Shown: positions 32,308-41,038, numbered from the stretch's first letter. The stretch is DNA of 45,619 nt from an uncultured Spirochaetaceae bacterium (GCA_902802305.1 CADCLG010000041.1:1-45619); one strand, 5' to 3'. The notes: a model not told the origin generated them from the letters alone. Made by a program: numbers and translations.

Positions 32308-32649
32308 TCATTTCGCCATAGATTTGACTACATCTTCAACAACGCGTAATTCTGAGCTGCTTAATTTTGGTAACAGCATAATAAGGTTTTCGTATTCCTT
32401 GTATTTGCAATAAAAATCTTTTGGAAAGTCCTTATCTTCGCCGGTTACCAGGTATTCAACAGAAACATTCAGGTAATTAGCAATCCTGACAATCTCATCA
32501 GCTCGCGGGTAAGTGTTACGCCGTCGCCAGCCGTTATATATATCCCGCGGGCTTTTTGCATCTTCTGGAGCTACAGCTATCATCATTTCATTGATAGTGG
32601 TCTTTTTCAATTTGCATAGTTTTCCTATGCGTTCATAAATTGGCAGCAT
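32308..32649 (-). CDS. HTH transcriptional repressor (CI/Cro type)
   Basis: A 113-residue protein with a lambda-repressor-like helix-turn-helix in residues ~15-70 (KKTTINEMMIAVAPEDAKSPRDIYNGWRR, YPRADEIVRIANYLNVSVEYLVTG). It lacks a self-cleaving peptidase domain, so RecA-triggered autoproteolysis is not expected. GGAGGTG lies before the ATG. It is transcribed away from the early promoter and probably keeps it off. Confidence 0.8.
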   Translation of the reverse strand: MLPIYERIGKLCKLKKTTINEMMIAVAPEDAKSPRDIYNGWRRRNTYPRADEIVRIANYLNVSVEYLVTGEDKDFPKDFYCKYKEYENLIMLLPKLSSSELRVVEDVVKSMAK

Positions 32650-32678
32650 AAAACACCTCCTTTTTTTTGGTTTATATG

Positions 32679-32793
32679 ATTATACGCCCACAATTTAAAT
32701 AAAAAAAGACACAAAAAGACACAAAAAGACTTGACAAAGTGGCGTTTTGAGCATAATTATTATTATTGTGGTTTTACCGCCACACTCAAAATA
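32679..32793. promoter_or_regulatory. Divergent lysogeny switch region with operators
   Basis: On the minus strand a perfect -10 TATAAT (32684-32679) points to the repressor. On the plus strand TTGACA (32731-32736), 17-nt spacer and TAATTA (32754-32759) point to the early operon. Half-sites of the form TGTGG occur at 32688-32692 (minus), 32739-32744, and as an inverted pair TGTGG-ttttaccg-CCACA (32767-32784). Tandem ACAAAAAGAC repeats precede the early -35. Confidence 0.75.
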
Positions 32794-32825
32794 AAAGATG
32801 CTGAAAAAGCATAAGGAGACATTAA

Positions 32826-32993
32826 ATGCCAGAAAACATTCAGACATTTTCTACAAAGCTCTGTTTAACTCCGGAAGAGAAAAAAGAGCTGGAAGATTAC
32901 TTGAATCGCAACGGATTGAAGTTGAAGTTTTTCCTGAGGGAAGCCGTCCTGGAAAAAATGAAAGCTGTTAATGGCAACAGAAATCCAGACTAA
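32826..32993 (+). CDS. 55-residue putative ribbon-helix-helix/Cro-like protein
   Basis: First gene of the early operon, from ATG 32826 (after AAGGAGACATTAA) to TAA 32993. The layout is short strand (TFSTKLCL), helix (TPEEKKELEDYLNRN), turn and helix (LKFFLREAVLEKM), like ribbon-helix-helix DNA-binding proteins. As the first gene opposite the repressor it is a good candidate for the early antirepressor or Cro role. Confidence 0.65.
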   Translation: MPENIQTFSTKLCLTPEEKKELEDYLNRNGLKLKFFLREAVLEKMKAVNGNRNPD

Positions 32994-33228
32994 AATCTTC
33001 CTGAAATTGCAAACGCTTGATTTTAAGGACGACAACAGATGCGGAGTGTTCATCGACGGCGAATATTACGCAAGTCTTTTTAAGGCAGGCATTGATTCAG
33101 GAGTGAGTTTTCAGTGGCTTTCAACAAAACTGCATAACAGTAGAGGTGCGCCAGTTTATTTGAAAATCTTGAAAACAACAATTGTTTCTGAACGTTGGAT
33201 TCGTCAGCATCCAGAATATCTGATATGA
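32971..33228 (+). CDS. Hypothetical early protein
   Basis: An 85-residue protein overlapping the preceding gene by 23 bp and the next by 4 bp (ATGA). It contains CGVFIDGEYYASLFKAGIDSG and a basic C-terminal region (IVSERWIRQHPEYLI). No family is recognised. The overlaps show it is translated from the early mRNA. Confidence 0.55.
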   Translation: MATEIQTKIFLKLQTLDFKDDNRCGVFIDGEYYASLFKAGIDSGVSFQWLSTKLHNSRGAPVYLKILKTTIVSERWIRQHPEYLI

Positions 33229-33593
33229 CAGACGAATTGATTGAGCTGAACTTCAAAACTCTACAGCTGGAAGTTCAAAAAACGCAAACGCTTGTAACAC
33301 AATATGCAGCAGTCTTTTCAGATAATGAAACTCTGAAAAATCTGCCTGAATATATAACGCTAAAAGAAGCTGCAAAACTTAAAGGCGTTCTAAGTTATGA
33401 GACATTGCAAAAAAAGCCCTGGCATCAGCCATGTTGCGGAACCAGGACAATCAGACTGAACGGACATAGAGCCTGGCATCGTGAGGAAATTTTCAGATGG
33501 CTGAAAATCAACGATAGCACTCTGGAAGAATATGCCAGAAGTCTGAATGTAGATATAAGCCGCCATTTTATCAATGGCAAAAACAGGAGGTAA
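33225..33593 (+). CDS. Excisionase/MerR-like DNA-binding protein
   Basis: Start at 33225 gives an ATGA overlap with the upstream stop and 122 residues; an in-frame ATG at 33195 is less likely. Residues ~45-95 form a winged-HTH excisionase-type domain (LPEYITLKEAAKLKGVLSYETLQKKP, RTIRLNGHRAWHREEIFRWLKI). It may assist excision or regulate the early genes. Confidence 0.65.
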   Translation: MTDELIELNFKTLQLEVQKTQTLVTQYAAVFSDNETLKNLPEYITLKEAAKLKGVLSYETLQKKPWHQPCCGTRTIRLNGHRAWHREEIFRWLKINDSTLEEYARSLNVDISRHFINGKNRR

Positions 33594-33599
33594 AACAAA

Positions 33600-34037
33600 A
33601 TGGCAGATAATATCAACGTAGTTGTCGAAACCGGCAGACTAACTAAAGCTGCTGAACTTAAATATCCTAGAGAGGGCTTTGCAGTTGTAAACTTCACTAT
33701 TGCCGTAAATGAAAGCAAAAAAAAAGGTGATGAATGGATTCAATACCCGAATTACTTTGACGTAACATTTACAGGTAATTATGCAGCTGCAATCGTAAAC
33801 TCACTTTCTAAAGGCCGCGAAGTTACAGTGTCCGGAGAATTGCATCAGGACCGCTGGGAAAAAGACGGTCAAAAATATTCAAAAGTTATTATCAGAGCAA
33901 ACAATGTCGCTCCAGGAAGACCGCCGAAAGGTGAATCAGATTCAAGCGCGCCGGCATACGCACAATCTGAACCGCCTGAATCAGAACCGGATTTTCAGCA
34001 GCAATATGACGACGAAGGAAATCCAATACCGTTTTAA
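33600..34037 (+). CDS. ssb: Single-stranded DNA-binding protein
   Basis: A 145-residue SSB: OB-fold (INVVVETGRLTKAAELKYP, VVNFTIAVNE, NYFDVTFTGNYA, GREVTVSGELHQDRW, KVIIRANNV), then a disordered linker and the acidic protein-interaction tail DDEGNPIPF. It protects ssDNA during phage replication and is located just before parAB and the primase. Confidence 0.92.
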   Translation: MADNINVVVETGRLTKAAELKYPREGFAVVNFTIAVNESKKKGDEWIQYPNYFDVTFTGNYAAAIVNSLSKGREVTVSGELHQDRWEKDGQKYSKVIIRANNVAPGRPPKGESDSSAPAYAQSEPPESEPDFQQQYDDEGNPIPF

Positions 34038-34078
34038 TCAATTGTCAAAAAACTGACAAAAAAACAAGGAGACATAAA

Positions 34079-34822
34079 ATGCACAAATGCAGAATTATAA
34101 CCACCACAAATGGAAAAGGTGGTACAGGTAAGACAACCCTTAACACATTCACAGCAGAAACGCTTTATGCGCGAGGCTACAAAGTTCTTTTGATAGACTT
34201 GGACCATAACTGCTGCTTATCGGAAATGTACGGCCATGAATTACAGGAAGAAACTTCAAAGGATTTTCTTTCCGGAAAAATGGTAAAACCGTACAATGTC
34301 AAAATCAATCCAGATGTAATGAACGAGCCGCGTATTGATATTATCCCTTCTGATCTTGATATGAATATGCTTGCGAACATTATGGACACGCAGCTTAAAA
34401 TCCAGCTGAAAAAATCCGGATTTTTGGAGCAGTATGATTTTATTATTCTGGATCCTCCGGGAACATGGAATGCTCAAACGCGTAACGCAGTTTTTGCAGC
34501 AGATACAATTCTAATTTCCGGAACTTGTTCAAATCTCGATTTAAGAGCAACAAAAAATTATTTCAGCCAGCTTTCAAATTGCTGCCTGGATGCAAATGTT
34601 TTCGTTGTTTGCAATAAGTACAAAAAAGAACTTAATCCAGACGGCATTTTTGAAGCATATAAAACTGAATTTCAGGATTATCTGATTGATTTTCCTATTC
34701 CTGACATTAAAAGTTTTAAGAAATTTGTCGCAGACCCTATCGGATATAAAATACATCCGACTGTAAAAACTCGACTTGAAAAGCTGGTAGATATTATCAC
34801 TCAGGAGGAAGAAAATGCCTAA
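34079..34822 (+). CDS. parA: ParA-type partition ATPase
   Basis: The 247-residue protein has a deviant Walker A (NGKGGTGKTTLN, residues ~11-22), switch I region (LIDLDHNCCLSE) and Walker B-like FIILDPPG. With the overlapping parB (8-bp overlap) it forms a plasmid-type segregation pair. AAGGAGACATAAA precedes the ATG. Confidence 0.88.
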   Translation: MHKCRIITTTNGKGGTGKTTLNTFTAETLYARGYKVLLIDLDHNCCLSEMYGHELQEETSKDFLSGKMVKPYNVKINPDVMNEPRIDIIPSDLDMNMLANIMDTQLKIQLKKSGFLEQYDFIILDPPGTWNAQTRNAVFAADTILISGTCSNLDLRATKNYFSQLSNCCLDANVFVVCNKYKKELNPDGIFEAYKTEFQDYLIDFPIPDIKSFKKFVADPIGYKIHPTVKTRLEKLVDIITQEEENA

Positions 34823-35675
34823 ACTTACACCACAAAGCGCGCTGACATTCAAAATCAGCCTTGATCAGATAAAAGAGACTGGAAACGTCCGTACTTCATA
34901 CAATGACGAAAAGATTCAGGAGCTTGCTGATTCAATTTTTAAGTATGGACTTATAAACCCTATTTCAGTAAAGCCGCTCCCTGAGGATGAAAACGGAATT
35001 AAACAGTATGAGCTTGTTGCAGGACACCGCCGTCTGCGAGCTTTTCGTTATCTCTGTTCTGTCGGTCAGGATTACAGTCAAATAACTGCATCTGTAATCG
35101 TTAAAGGCTCAAAGAATGTTCTCCAGCTGATAGAAAATGTTCAGCGTGAAGATCTTGAACCTGTAGACGTAGAAACCGCAATAAAGGCTCTTGTTACTGC
35201 CGGAATGTCTCAAAAGGAAATTGCAGAAGAACTTTCTAAATCACTTTCCTGGGTACATGACCGCCTCGCAGGAACAGAAGTCCGCGAAAATGCAGAAGCT
35301 CGCGGAATTGATACCAGCGGAATGACAACAAAAGCACTGTCGCAGCTTGCATCCGTTCCAGGTGAACAGCTTTCAGATGTAATCAATCAGGCAAAAGCAA
35401 ACGGCGGAACCGTAAAAGCAGCTACAGACGCTCTTAATGATTTTCGCACTCAGAATAATATCGAACAGCCTAAAAATCGCAAAAAAGAAAAACCGCTTGA
35501 AATGCCGGCTTTTGAATCAAAGCCTATTTTGATTGATATTCAGAATGTCATATCAGAGATTCAGGACTATTTCAAAAGACAGCTCGACGGCGAAGAGGGC
35601 TTGCATCGCATAAATACACTTAATTCGATTAAAGATGATCTGATTGCACTTTTTGAAGCATATCAGCACAACTAA
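34815..35675 (+). CDS. parB: ParB-type partition protein
   Basis: The 286-residue protein carries the ParB N-terminal CTPase fold (ISLDQIKETGNVRTSYNDEKIQELADSI, GLINPISVKP, ELVAGHRRLRAFRYL) and an HTH (MSQKEIAEELSKSLSWVHDRL, ~135-160). The C-terminal region is helical and may dimerise. It should bind a parS centromere near the operon, not identified. Confidence 0.88.
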   Translation: MPKLTPQSALTFKISLDQIKETGNVRTSYNDEKIQELADSIFKYGLINPISVKPLPEDENGIKQYELVAGHRRLRAFRYLCSVGQDYSQITASVIVKGSKNVLQLIENVQREDLEPVDVETAIKALVTAGMSQKEIAEELSKSLSWVHDRLAGTEVRENAEARGIDTSGMTTKALSQLASVPGEQLSDVINQAKANGGTVKAATDALNDFRTQNNIEQPKNRKKEKPLEMPAFESKPILIDIQNVISEIQDYFKRQLDGEEGLHRINTLNSIKDDLIALFEAYQHN

Positions 35676-35687
35676 GGAACTATAGAC

Positions 35688-35909
35688 ATGAAAGAAAAAG
35701 CTGGCTGGAAGTATAAATTTTCAAAAGAACTAAATCAAAAGGTCGCGCTGCATATCGCTTCCGGCTGGCTTTTTTGCGAAGACGGTACAAAGTATTCTCC
35801 GGATGAAATTGCCGTTCTGAATAAAAACAATCAGACAATTTCTTTGCAGGCGCACCTAATTAAAAAAGTATTCGACGGAAAATTAGTAAGTGAGGATGAT
35901 ATAAAATGA
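35688..35909 (+). CDS. Hypothetical protein between parB and primase
   Basis: A 73-residue protein (GWKYKFSKELNQKVALHIASGWLFCEDGTKYSPDEIAVL...). It overlaps the primase gene by 4 bp, so it is co-translated. The first half resembles a small beta/alpha domain. No family is recognised. Confidence 0.55.
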   Translation: MKEKAGWKYKFSKELNQKVALHIASGWLFCEDGTKYSPDEIAVLNKNNQTISLQAHLIKKVFDGKLVSEDDIK

Positions 35910-38900
35910 ATTTTGATTTGTACAAACCACGGCTTTTTGATTATTTACGCGCAAAAGGCTTACAACCGCAAAAAGGCTCAATCTGCTGCTTTAATCCAAA
36001 GCATAACGACCCTAATCCATCCTGTAAGCTCGATGAAACAAGTTTTTATTGTTTCGGATGCCAGGAAAAAGGCGATATATACGACGCTGTAAGACTTTTG
36101 GAAGGAATTGAAGACCGCGCAGAGCAATATAAATTTGTCGAAAAGTTTTGCGGCGGACATTATGAGCCTAAACCAATAGAACGCGCCAAAAAGCCGGAAG
36201 AAGAAAAATCAAAATTCACTCCAAACCTTGAATCCATTAAAAAAATGGATTCTTACATCTTTTCAAATCCTCACGCTAAAGAAGTAATAACAGCTTTTCT
36301 CGCTCAGCGCATCCAGAAAACAACAGGCGGCAAAGTAAAGCAATATCCGGATGAAATCCTTAATAATTTAATTCCGTTTTTCGGTTACTGGCCTGGAATG
36401 GATATTGCACAGCAGGAACTAGGCAACAATGTAATTTATACAGCTGGTATTCCGACTAAAAAAAATGCAACCGGCCATTGTTCTTGGGAACATTCCGGAG
36501 TAGTTATCAAAATCGGAAACGGTTATAAGCTGCATTATTACGAAGAGGGAAAAGAACATTGCGAAAAACGCGGCTCACTCTCCTGCTCTACTTTTCCAAC
36601 TCCTCAGGACATAAAAGAAAAAGAAGAAATTATACTCGTAGAAGGTGAAATGGATGCGCTTGTCGCAAGAGCCGCCGGATTTACAAACGTTTTTTCTGTT
36701 GGTGGAACCTCAGGCCTCACAAAGCCAAAAATTAAACAGTATTTATTAGACGTAAAAAAAATTACACTTCTTTTCGATGCCGACACAGCCGGCAAAACCG
36801 CGGCCGGAATAATTGCGTGCAACACGCAATCAGTTCCCGAAAAACTTTTACAGGCTGGATTCTCCGGCAGGATAGAAACAGCGTTACTCACCAAATACAA
36901 AGATCCTGACGAAGCAATCTGTAACGGACATCCAGAGCTTATACAGCAGGCATTAGACAACGCGAAAGAATGGATAGAGCCGGATAAATCAGATCTTGAT
37001 TCTAACGGTAAGCTCACCTATACAACACTCGGCCGCTTTTTCCGTGAATTACACAAAACTAAAATCACAAAGCAAGAGCTTTTCGACACACTTTGCGCCC
37101 TGGTAAAAGTTTCAATGAATACCGAAAAAATAAATAAACTGCTTATTGATAACGGCGCATCCGCTCATCTTTTAGAGCATCGAACCGAATCAGAAGTAAA
37201 GCCGCAGTATTTGAAAACAATTGCTGCAAAATATCTTTCCTACTACTGGCAGAATAAGTTCCTGGAACAATTCGGACCGGATAAAGAATCAGCTTCAAAG
37301 CCTCTCGTTCCTGTAAAATACAAACAATTCAAAGACGATAAAGATCTGAATAACTTCTACTGGAACACCGGAGAATTTCCGGCCGCAATGCTTGTTTCAA
37401 AAGTTCTCGTAAACAGATTTATTTATGTAGAGGACGAAAAGAAGTTTTATTTCTTCAACAATCATATCTGGCAGCGCGTTTCAAACGTCTCAGCTGTAAT
37501 CTATAACATTCTCGCCTCATTCGTTCAGCAGGGCTATTATATCGACGAATACAAAGACAGCGACGACTTCAAAAAAGCATTAAATAAAACCCGCGTAACA
37601 ATCCAGCAGAGACGCTTCCTGCTGGCAGTAGAAAAGATTCTCTCCGGAGTAGATACAGTATTCCACGAATCAATCACTTTTGACGGTCCACAGGTCCAGG
37701 AAACACTCACTCTGCTGGATGGCGTTTTAGACTTCTCAGGAAAAGAGCTTAAAATCCGCGATTCTCGTCCGGAAGAATTCCGCTTTAGAACCCTACCCTA
37801 CAAAGTTGATGACATCATCAGTGCATCAGAACCGGAAAAGTTCTTAAAGTTTATGAAGTCCAATTTTAAGAACCAGGACACACTCGAAACGCTCTTTTAT
37901 TACCTCAGTCTGATTCCTTCACGATGCGCACAGTACAAAGTAGGCGGAATCTTTATCGGAACAGGTGGAACCGGAAAGACCACGACAATGAAAATTATAT
38001 CAGACTTATATCCGAAAATGACAACACCAATTCCGCGCCAAGTAATCATGCTTAATAAAGACATCCGGAACTATGGCGGCGGCGCAAACCCTGAAATCGC
38101 CGAACTGGAAGGAATGGGAGCCGGAATCTCGGACGAAACCCAGCGAAACGATATGCTCAATTCAGCCGTATTCAAGCAGCTCACCGGAGGCGGTGAATTA
38201 AAAGCTCGCCGGCTTTATGCAAACGCAAAAGTTTTCAAGCCTACAGCTCAGACAATCATTCTTACAAACTACCTCCCACGCTTCGACAATAAAGACCCGG
38301 CAACAATTGATCGAATGGTAGTTATTCCATTTTCAATTACCCACAAACGCGGTGAAGATAAAGATTTCAAAGATGAGAATGATATTTTTGACCTCTTGCG
38401 CCCTGAATATCCTGGCATAGTAAAATTCTTTGCCGAATACTATATCAAGCTCAAAAATGAACATCGCGGAAAAATCCCGCTTTCAAAAGAGTGTCAGAGC
38501 TATAAAGATGACTACATCGAAGATCAGGCAACCGACCTTGACCGATTTGTTAAGGAAAATATTGAATTCGTCAAAGATGAAAACGCTTTTGTAAAAGTAA
38601 AAGACCTTTATGAGCGTTATTGCACAATCAACGATATTGAGCTGAACGAAAAAGGACAGCCAGTTGATAAAGATGCCTGGAGCCAGAACAAGCTCACCCA
38701 CTTCCTTAAAAGTGATTACACCGAAATTCATATCAAACAGAAACGCTTCGGAGGCGCACCAGAGCAAATTATTATCAATATGCGCTTAAAACCGCTCCCT
38801 AAGGAAAAAGAAGAAGCTGCAAAAAAACAGACACCAGCAAAGCAGCAGGAATTGATTCAGCCGGCTAAAACTCAGCCAAAGCCGGAACAGCAGCCTCATA

Positions 38901-38968
38901 TAGAGCCGCCAATGCCAACCGAAAACCCTTTTGAAGACGAGGACAGAAATGACTTTGATATATTCTGA
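35906..38968 (+). CDS. Primase-helicase (CHC2 zinc finger + Toprim + D5/SF3 helicase)
   Basis: A 1020-residue multidomain replication protein. Residues ~25-60 form a CHC2-type zinc finger (Cys28, His33, Cys49, Cys52). Residues ~240-300 are Toprim (IILVEGEMDAL, LLFDADTAGKTAA). A D5_N-like linker follows, then an SF3 helicase with Walker A GTGGTGKTT (~685) and sensor/arginine region (IILTNYLP, DRMVVIPF). The last ~60 residues are Pro/Gln-rich and disordered. It primes and unwinds the phage origin. Such proteins drive plasmid-like and phage replication. Confidence 0.92.
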   Translation: MNFDLYKPRLFDYLRAKGLQPQKGSICCFNPKHNDPNPSCKLDETSFYCFGCQEKGDIYDAVRLLEGIEDRAEQYKFVEKFCGGHYEPKPIERAKKPEEEKSKFTPNLESIKKMDSYIFSNPHAKEVITAFLAQRIQKTTGGKVKQYPDEILNNLIPFFGYWPGMDIAQQELGNNVIYTAGIPTKKNATGHCSWEHSGVVIKIGNGYKLHYYEEGKEHCEKRGSLSCSTFPTPQDIKEKEEIILVEGEMDALVARAAGFTNVFSVGGTSGLTKPKIKQYLLDVKKITLLFDADTAGKTAAGIIACNTQSVPEKLLQAGFSGRIETALLTKYKDPDEAICNGHPELIQQALDNAKEWIEPDKSDLDSNGKLTYTTLGRFFRELHKTKITKQELFDTLCALVKVSMNTEKINKLLIDNGASAHLLEHRTESEVKPQYLKTIAAKYLSYYWQNKFLEQFGPDKESASKPLVPVKYKQFKDDKDLNNFYWNTGEFPAAMLVSKVLVNRFIYVEDEKKFYFFNNHIWQRVSNVSAVIYNILASFVQQGYYIDEYKDSDDFKKALNKTRVTIQQRRFLLAVEKILSGVDTVFHESITFDGPQVQETLTLLDGVLDFSGKELKIRDSRPEEFRFRTLPYKVDDIISASEPEKFLKFMKSNFKNQDTLETLFYYLSLIPSRCAQYKVGGIFIGTGGTGKTTTMKIISDLYPKMTTPIPRQVIMLNKDIRNYGGGANPEIAELEGMGAGISDETQRNDMLNSAVFKQLTGGGELKARRLYANAKVFKPTAQTIILTNYLPRFDNKDPATIDRMVVIPFSITHKRGEDKDFKDENDIFDLLRPEYPGIVKFFAEYYIKLKNEHRGKIPLSKECQSYKDDYIEDQATDLDRFVKENIEFVKDENAFVKVKDLYERYCTINDIELNEKGQPVDKDAWSQNKLTHFLKSDYTEIHIKQKRFGGAPEQIIINMRLKPLPKEKEEAAKKQTPAKQQELIQPAKTQPKPEQQPHIEPPMPTENPFEDEDRNDFDIF

Positions 38969-39266
38969 TAAAGGCGAAATTCTCAGCGCACCCGAAAGCG
39001 AAGACAGCGAGCGCATCCAGGACGATTCAATCATAATCCGCTATTTCAACGACCAGAACGGCTGGAAGTTCGCCCTGGCAGTCAAAATAGCGCGCTGCAT
39101 TCGTTTTAAGCCCTGTCTAAAGTCAGATGAATATTTATCATCAAAAAGCGAATGCAAGCTGGAAGCAGAACGTTTAATTAACTCATGGCTCACCAAGCCA
39201 CAAAAAAAAATCTATGGCCGTTTTATGCTGCTGGATTTTCAGCAGCCTGAATTACCCTTTGATTAG
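38949..39266 (+). CDS. Hypothetical early protein
   Basis: Start at 38949 (MTLIYSDKGEIL, 105 residues) because GAGGAC precedes it; it overlaps the primase end by 20 bp. It shows WKFALAVKIARCIRFKPCL and a basic end (KPQKKIYGRFMLLDFQQPELPFD). The terminal QPELPFD looks like a sliding-clamp-type binding motif (QxxLPF), which would fit a replication accessory; this is speculative. Confidence 0.55.
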   Translation: MTLIYSDKGEILSAPESEDSERIQDDSIIIRYFNDQNGWKFALAVKIARCIRFKPCLKSDEYLSSKSECKLEAERLINSWLTKPQKKIYGRFMLLDFQQPELPFD

Positions 39267-39311
39267 CAAGTTACAGGCAAGTTACAAGCAAGTAAAACAG
39301 GAGGATAAAAA

Positions 39312-39707
39312 ATGCTTAATTTCATTCTGAAAAAAAATTGGTATGAAAAAATAAAGTCCGGTGAAAAAACGATTGAGTATCGGGAAGTTAAGCCGTATTG
39401 GACGAAAAGAATTTGTTCAGAACTTTCAAAAGAATTTGAAAGACGATTCGGGAGCCATTGTGAATTTGAAGTTTCTTGCAGTGACAGCTGGAACGGAGGG
39501 CATTTTGTTTTATGTGAAAAAGATGCAAAGTTAAAATGCAAACTTAGACTTGGATATACAAAAAATTATTTGTCCGCAAGAATAACTAAGATTGAAATTG
39601 TAGACGGTAAAAATACAGATCTGAATATCGACAAGCCTGTTTATGCAATCCATCTTTCAGATGTTCAGGAAATAAAAATTGAACCACTTGAAAAATGGCA
39701 TAATTAA
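39312..39707 (+). CDS. ASCH-domain protein
   Basis: The 131-residue protein starts with MLNFILKKNWYEKIKSGEKTIEYR, the ASCH signature (K.W...I.SG.KT.E.R), followed by a beta-barrel type body (ARITKIEIVDG, VYAIHLSDVQEI). ASCH domains bind RNA or act on modified nucleosides. The gene is AT-rich relative to its neighbours and follows three short direct repeats of GCAAGTTACA (39267-39297). Confidence 0.8.
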   Translation: MLNFILKKNWYEKIKSGEKTIEYREVKPYWTKRICSELSKEFERRFGSHCEFEVSCSDSWNGGHFVLCEKDAKLKCKLRLGYTKNYLSARITKIEIVDGKNTDLNIDKPVYAIHLSDVQEIKIEPLEKWHN

Positions 39708-39722
39708 AAGAGGCAAAATAAA

Positions 39723-40517
39723 ATGGCTAGTATATTAAAATATCCCGGAGCAAAAAATAAATTAGCAAAATGGATAATCAGTTATATTCCTGAGCATTCT
39801 GTTTATGTTGAGCCATTTTTTGGAAGTGGAGCTGTTTTTTTTAATAAAAAAGAAGCTGCTATAGAAACAATAAATGATATTGATTCTGAAATTTATAATT
39901 ATTTCTTTGTATTAAGAAATGATACTGACAAACTAATTGATGCAATAAATCTTACTATTTTTTCACGCGATGAATATGAGAATGCTTTTATTGATAATGA
40001 TGAAGATGATAAAGTTGAAAAAGCTAGGAAATTTGCTGTTAAATGTTTCATGGGTTTTGGAGCTTCAAATAATTATAAAAACGGATTTAGAAGTAGCCAG
40101 CGAACCAATGCCCCTATTACAACTAAAATCTGGAATGAATTACCTGAACGGCTTTTAGAAGCAAGCAAAAGAATAAAACACGCACAAATAGAAAATTTGG
40201 ATTATAAAGAAATATTAAAAAGATATGATACTTCTGATGTTTTCATTTATCTTGATCCGCCTTATTTTCCAGGAATAAGAAAAGGCTATTTATATAAACA
40301 TGAAATGACTGAATTACAACATGAAGAATTATTAAAAATAATTATAAAACATCCGGGAAAAATACTTATTTCAGGATATGAATGTGAGTTATATGAAAAA
40401 TATTTAAAAGAATGGCATAAAGAAAAAAGGCTTAATCAAGTTGAATGTGGATTAAGTAAAGAAGAAACAATTTACATGAATTATAAACCTATAATTCAAG
40501 CTCAATTACAATTTTAG
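39723..40517 (+). CDS. Adenine-N6 DNA methyltransferase (Dam/D12 class)
   Basis: The 264-residue enzyme has the alpha-class order: SAM-binding KYPGAKNKLAKWI and EPFFGSGAVFF (~7-40), then the catalytic DPPY (IYLDPPYFPG, ~177-180), and C-terminal ISGYECELY. It transfers methyl to N6 of adenine, probably for protection from restriction. It is strongly AT-rich, unlike the replication genes, so it was probably acquired separately. No cognate nuclease is present. Confidence 0.9.
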   Translation: MASILKYPGAKNKLAKWIISYIPEHSVYVEPFFGSGAVFFNKKEAAIETINDIDSEIYNYFFVLRNDTDKLIDAINLTIFSRDEYENAFIDNDEDDKVEKARKFAVKCFMGFGASNNYKNGFRSSQRTNAPITTKIWNELPERLLEASKRIKHAQIENLDYKEILKRYDTSDVFIYLDPPYFPGIRKGYLYKHEMTELQHEELLKIIIKHPGKILISGYECELYEKYLKEWHKEKRLNQVECGLSKEETIYMNYKPIIQAQLQF

Positions 40518-40531
40518 TGGAGTAAAAAAGA

Positions 40532-40723
40532 ATGCACATGACTGACGAAGAAAAAGTGAAAGAATATCGTATAAAATTAAAATCACAATTTTTTCTTTCA
40601 GAACCGCAGTTAGACTTAGCTTGTCAAGGATTTCAGGACGGTTACAAAAAAGGCAAAGAGGAAGCTATGAAAGAAATGACGAAAAATTTAGGCGAAGTTA
40701 TGAATACATGGGTAAATAAATGA
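40532..40723 (+). CDS. Small hypothetical protein
   Basis: A 63-residue helical protein (TDEEKVKEYRIKLKSQFFLSEPQLDLACQGFQDGYKKGKEEAMKEM). GGAG precedes the ATG at 40532; a second ATG two codons later is possible. It ends the AT-rich ASCH-methyltransferase cluster. No family is recognised. Confidence 0.55.
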   Translation: MHMTDEEKVKEYRIKLKSQFFLSEPQLDLACQGFQDGYKKGKEEAMKEMTKNLGEVMNTWVNK

Positions 40724-40766
40724 AGTAAAAAAAAACCTAAAAATATCTAAAAAGATACAAAAAGAC

Positions 40767-40795
40767 TTGACAAGGCATATACCTAGGTATATGCT
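40767..40795 (+). promoter_or_regulatory. Strong sigma-70 promoter with palindromic operator
   Basis: TTGACA (40767-40772), 17-nt spacer, TATGCT (40790-40795), predicted start near 40802. The perfect 20-bp palindrome GCATATACCTAGGTATATGC (40775-40794) covers the spacer and most of the -10, so a dimeric repressor there would block it. ACAAAAAGACTTGACAA (40757-40773) is identical to 32721-32737 at the early promoter. Confidence 0.8.
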
Positions 40796-40801
40796 AAAAC
40801 T

Positions 40802-41000
40802 GTACAACAGTTTTAGATTTTTTTTCAGGTAACGTTCAAATGAACTTGTCAGGTCTTTTTTTTATGCCCGGACTATATCCGTGCATAAATCCTGCATTGT
40901 AAATTTGAGCCGGACTATCAAAAGACCGCGAGGCTTTTGGACGTTTACCTGACGAAAGTCATCCTAAACTGTTGTACAATAGTCCGGCTCTTTTTATTTT
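40802..41000 (+). ncRNA. Highly structured ~200-nt RNA (riboregulator or independent sRNA)
   Basis: The gene-free 40724-41038 holds this element. Paired segments: 40801-40812 with 40967-40978; 40826-40835 with 40941-40951 (one bulge); hairpin 40864-40886; hairpin 40919-40939 with GCGA tetraloop; hairpin 40951-40960 with GAAA tetraloop. A perfect 12-bp stem 40907-40918 with 40979-40990 crosses the outer helices (a pseudoknot) and is followed by TTTTTATTTT, so it also looks like a terminator. CCGGACTAT is repeated at 40868-40876, offering an alternative partner. Confidence 0.65.
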
Positions 41001-41038
41001 AAAGCCGCCGGAAGGAAAAACAGATTCAGGAGGCAACA

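Noticed and set aside
32720..32793. Replication iterons from ACAAAAAGAC repeats
   Set aside because: They sit directly on the early promoter -35 and recur at a second promoter, so a promoter role explains them better.
40801..41000. Retron msr-msd RNA because its ends pair
   Set aside because: No retron-type reverse transcriptase is adjacent; the only RT here has DGR motifs and its own TR.
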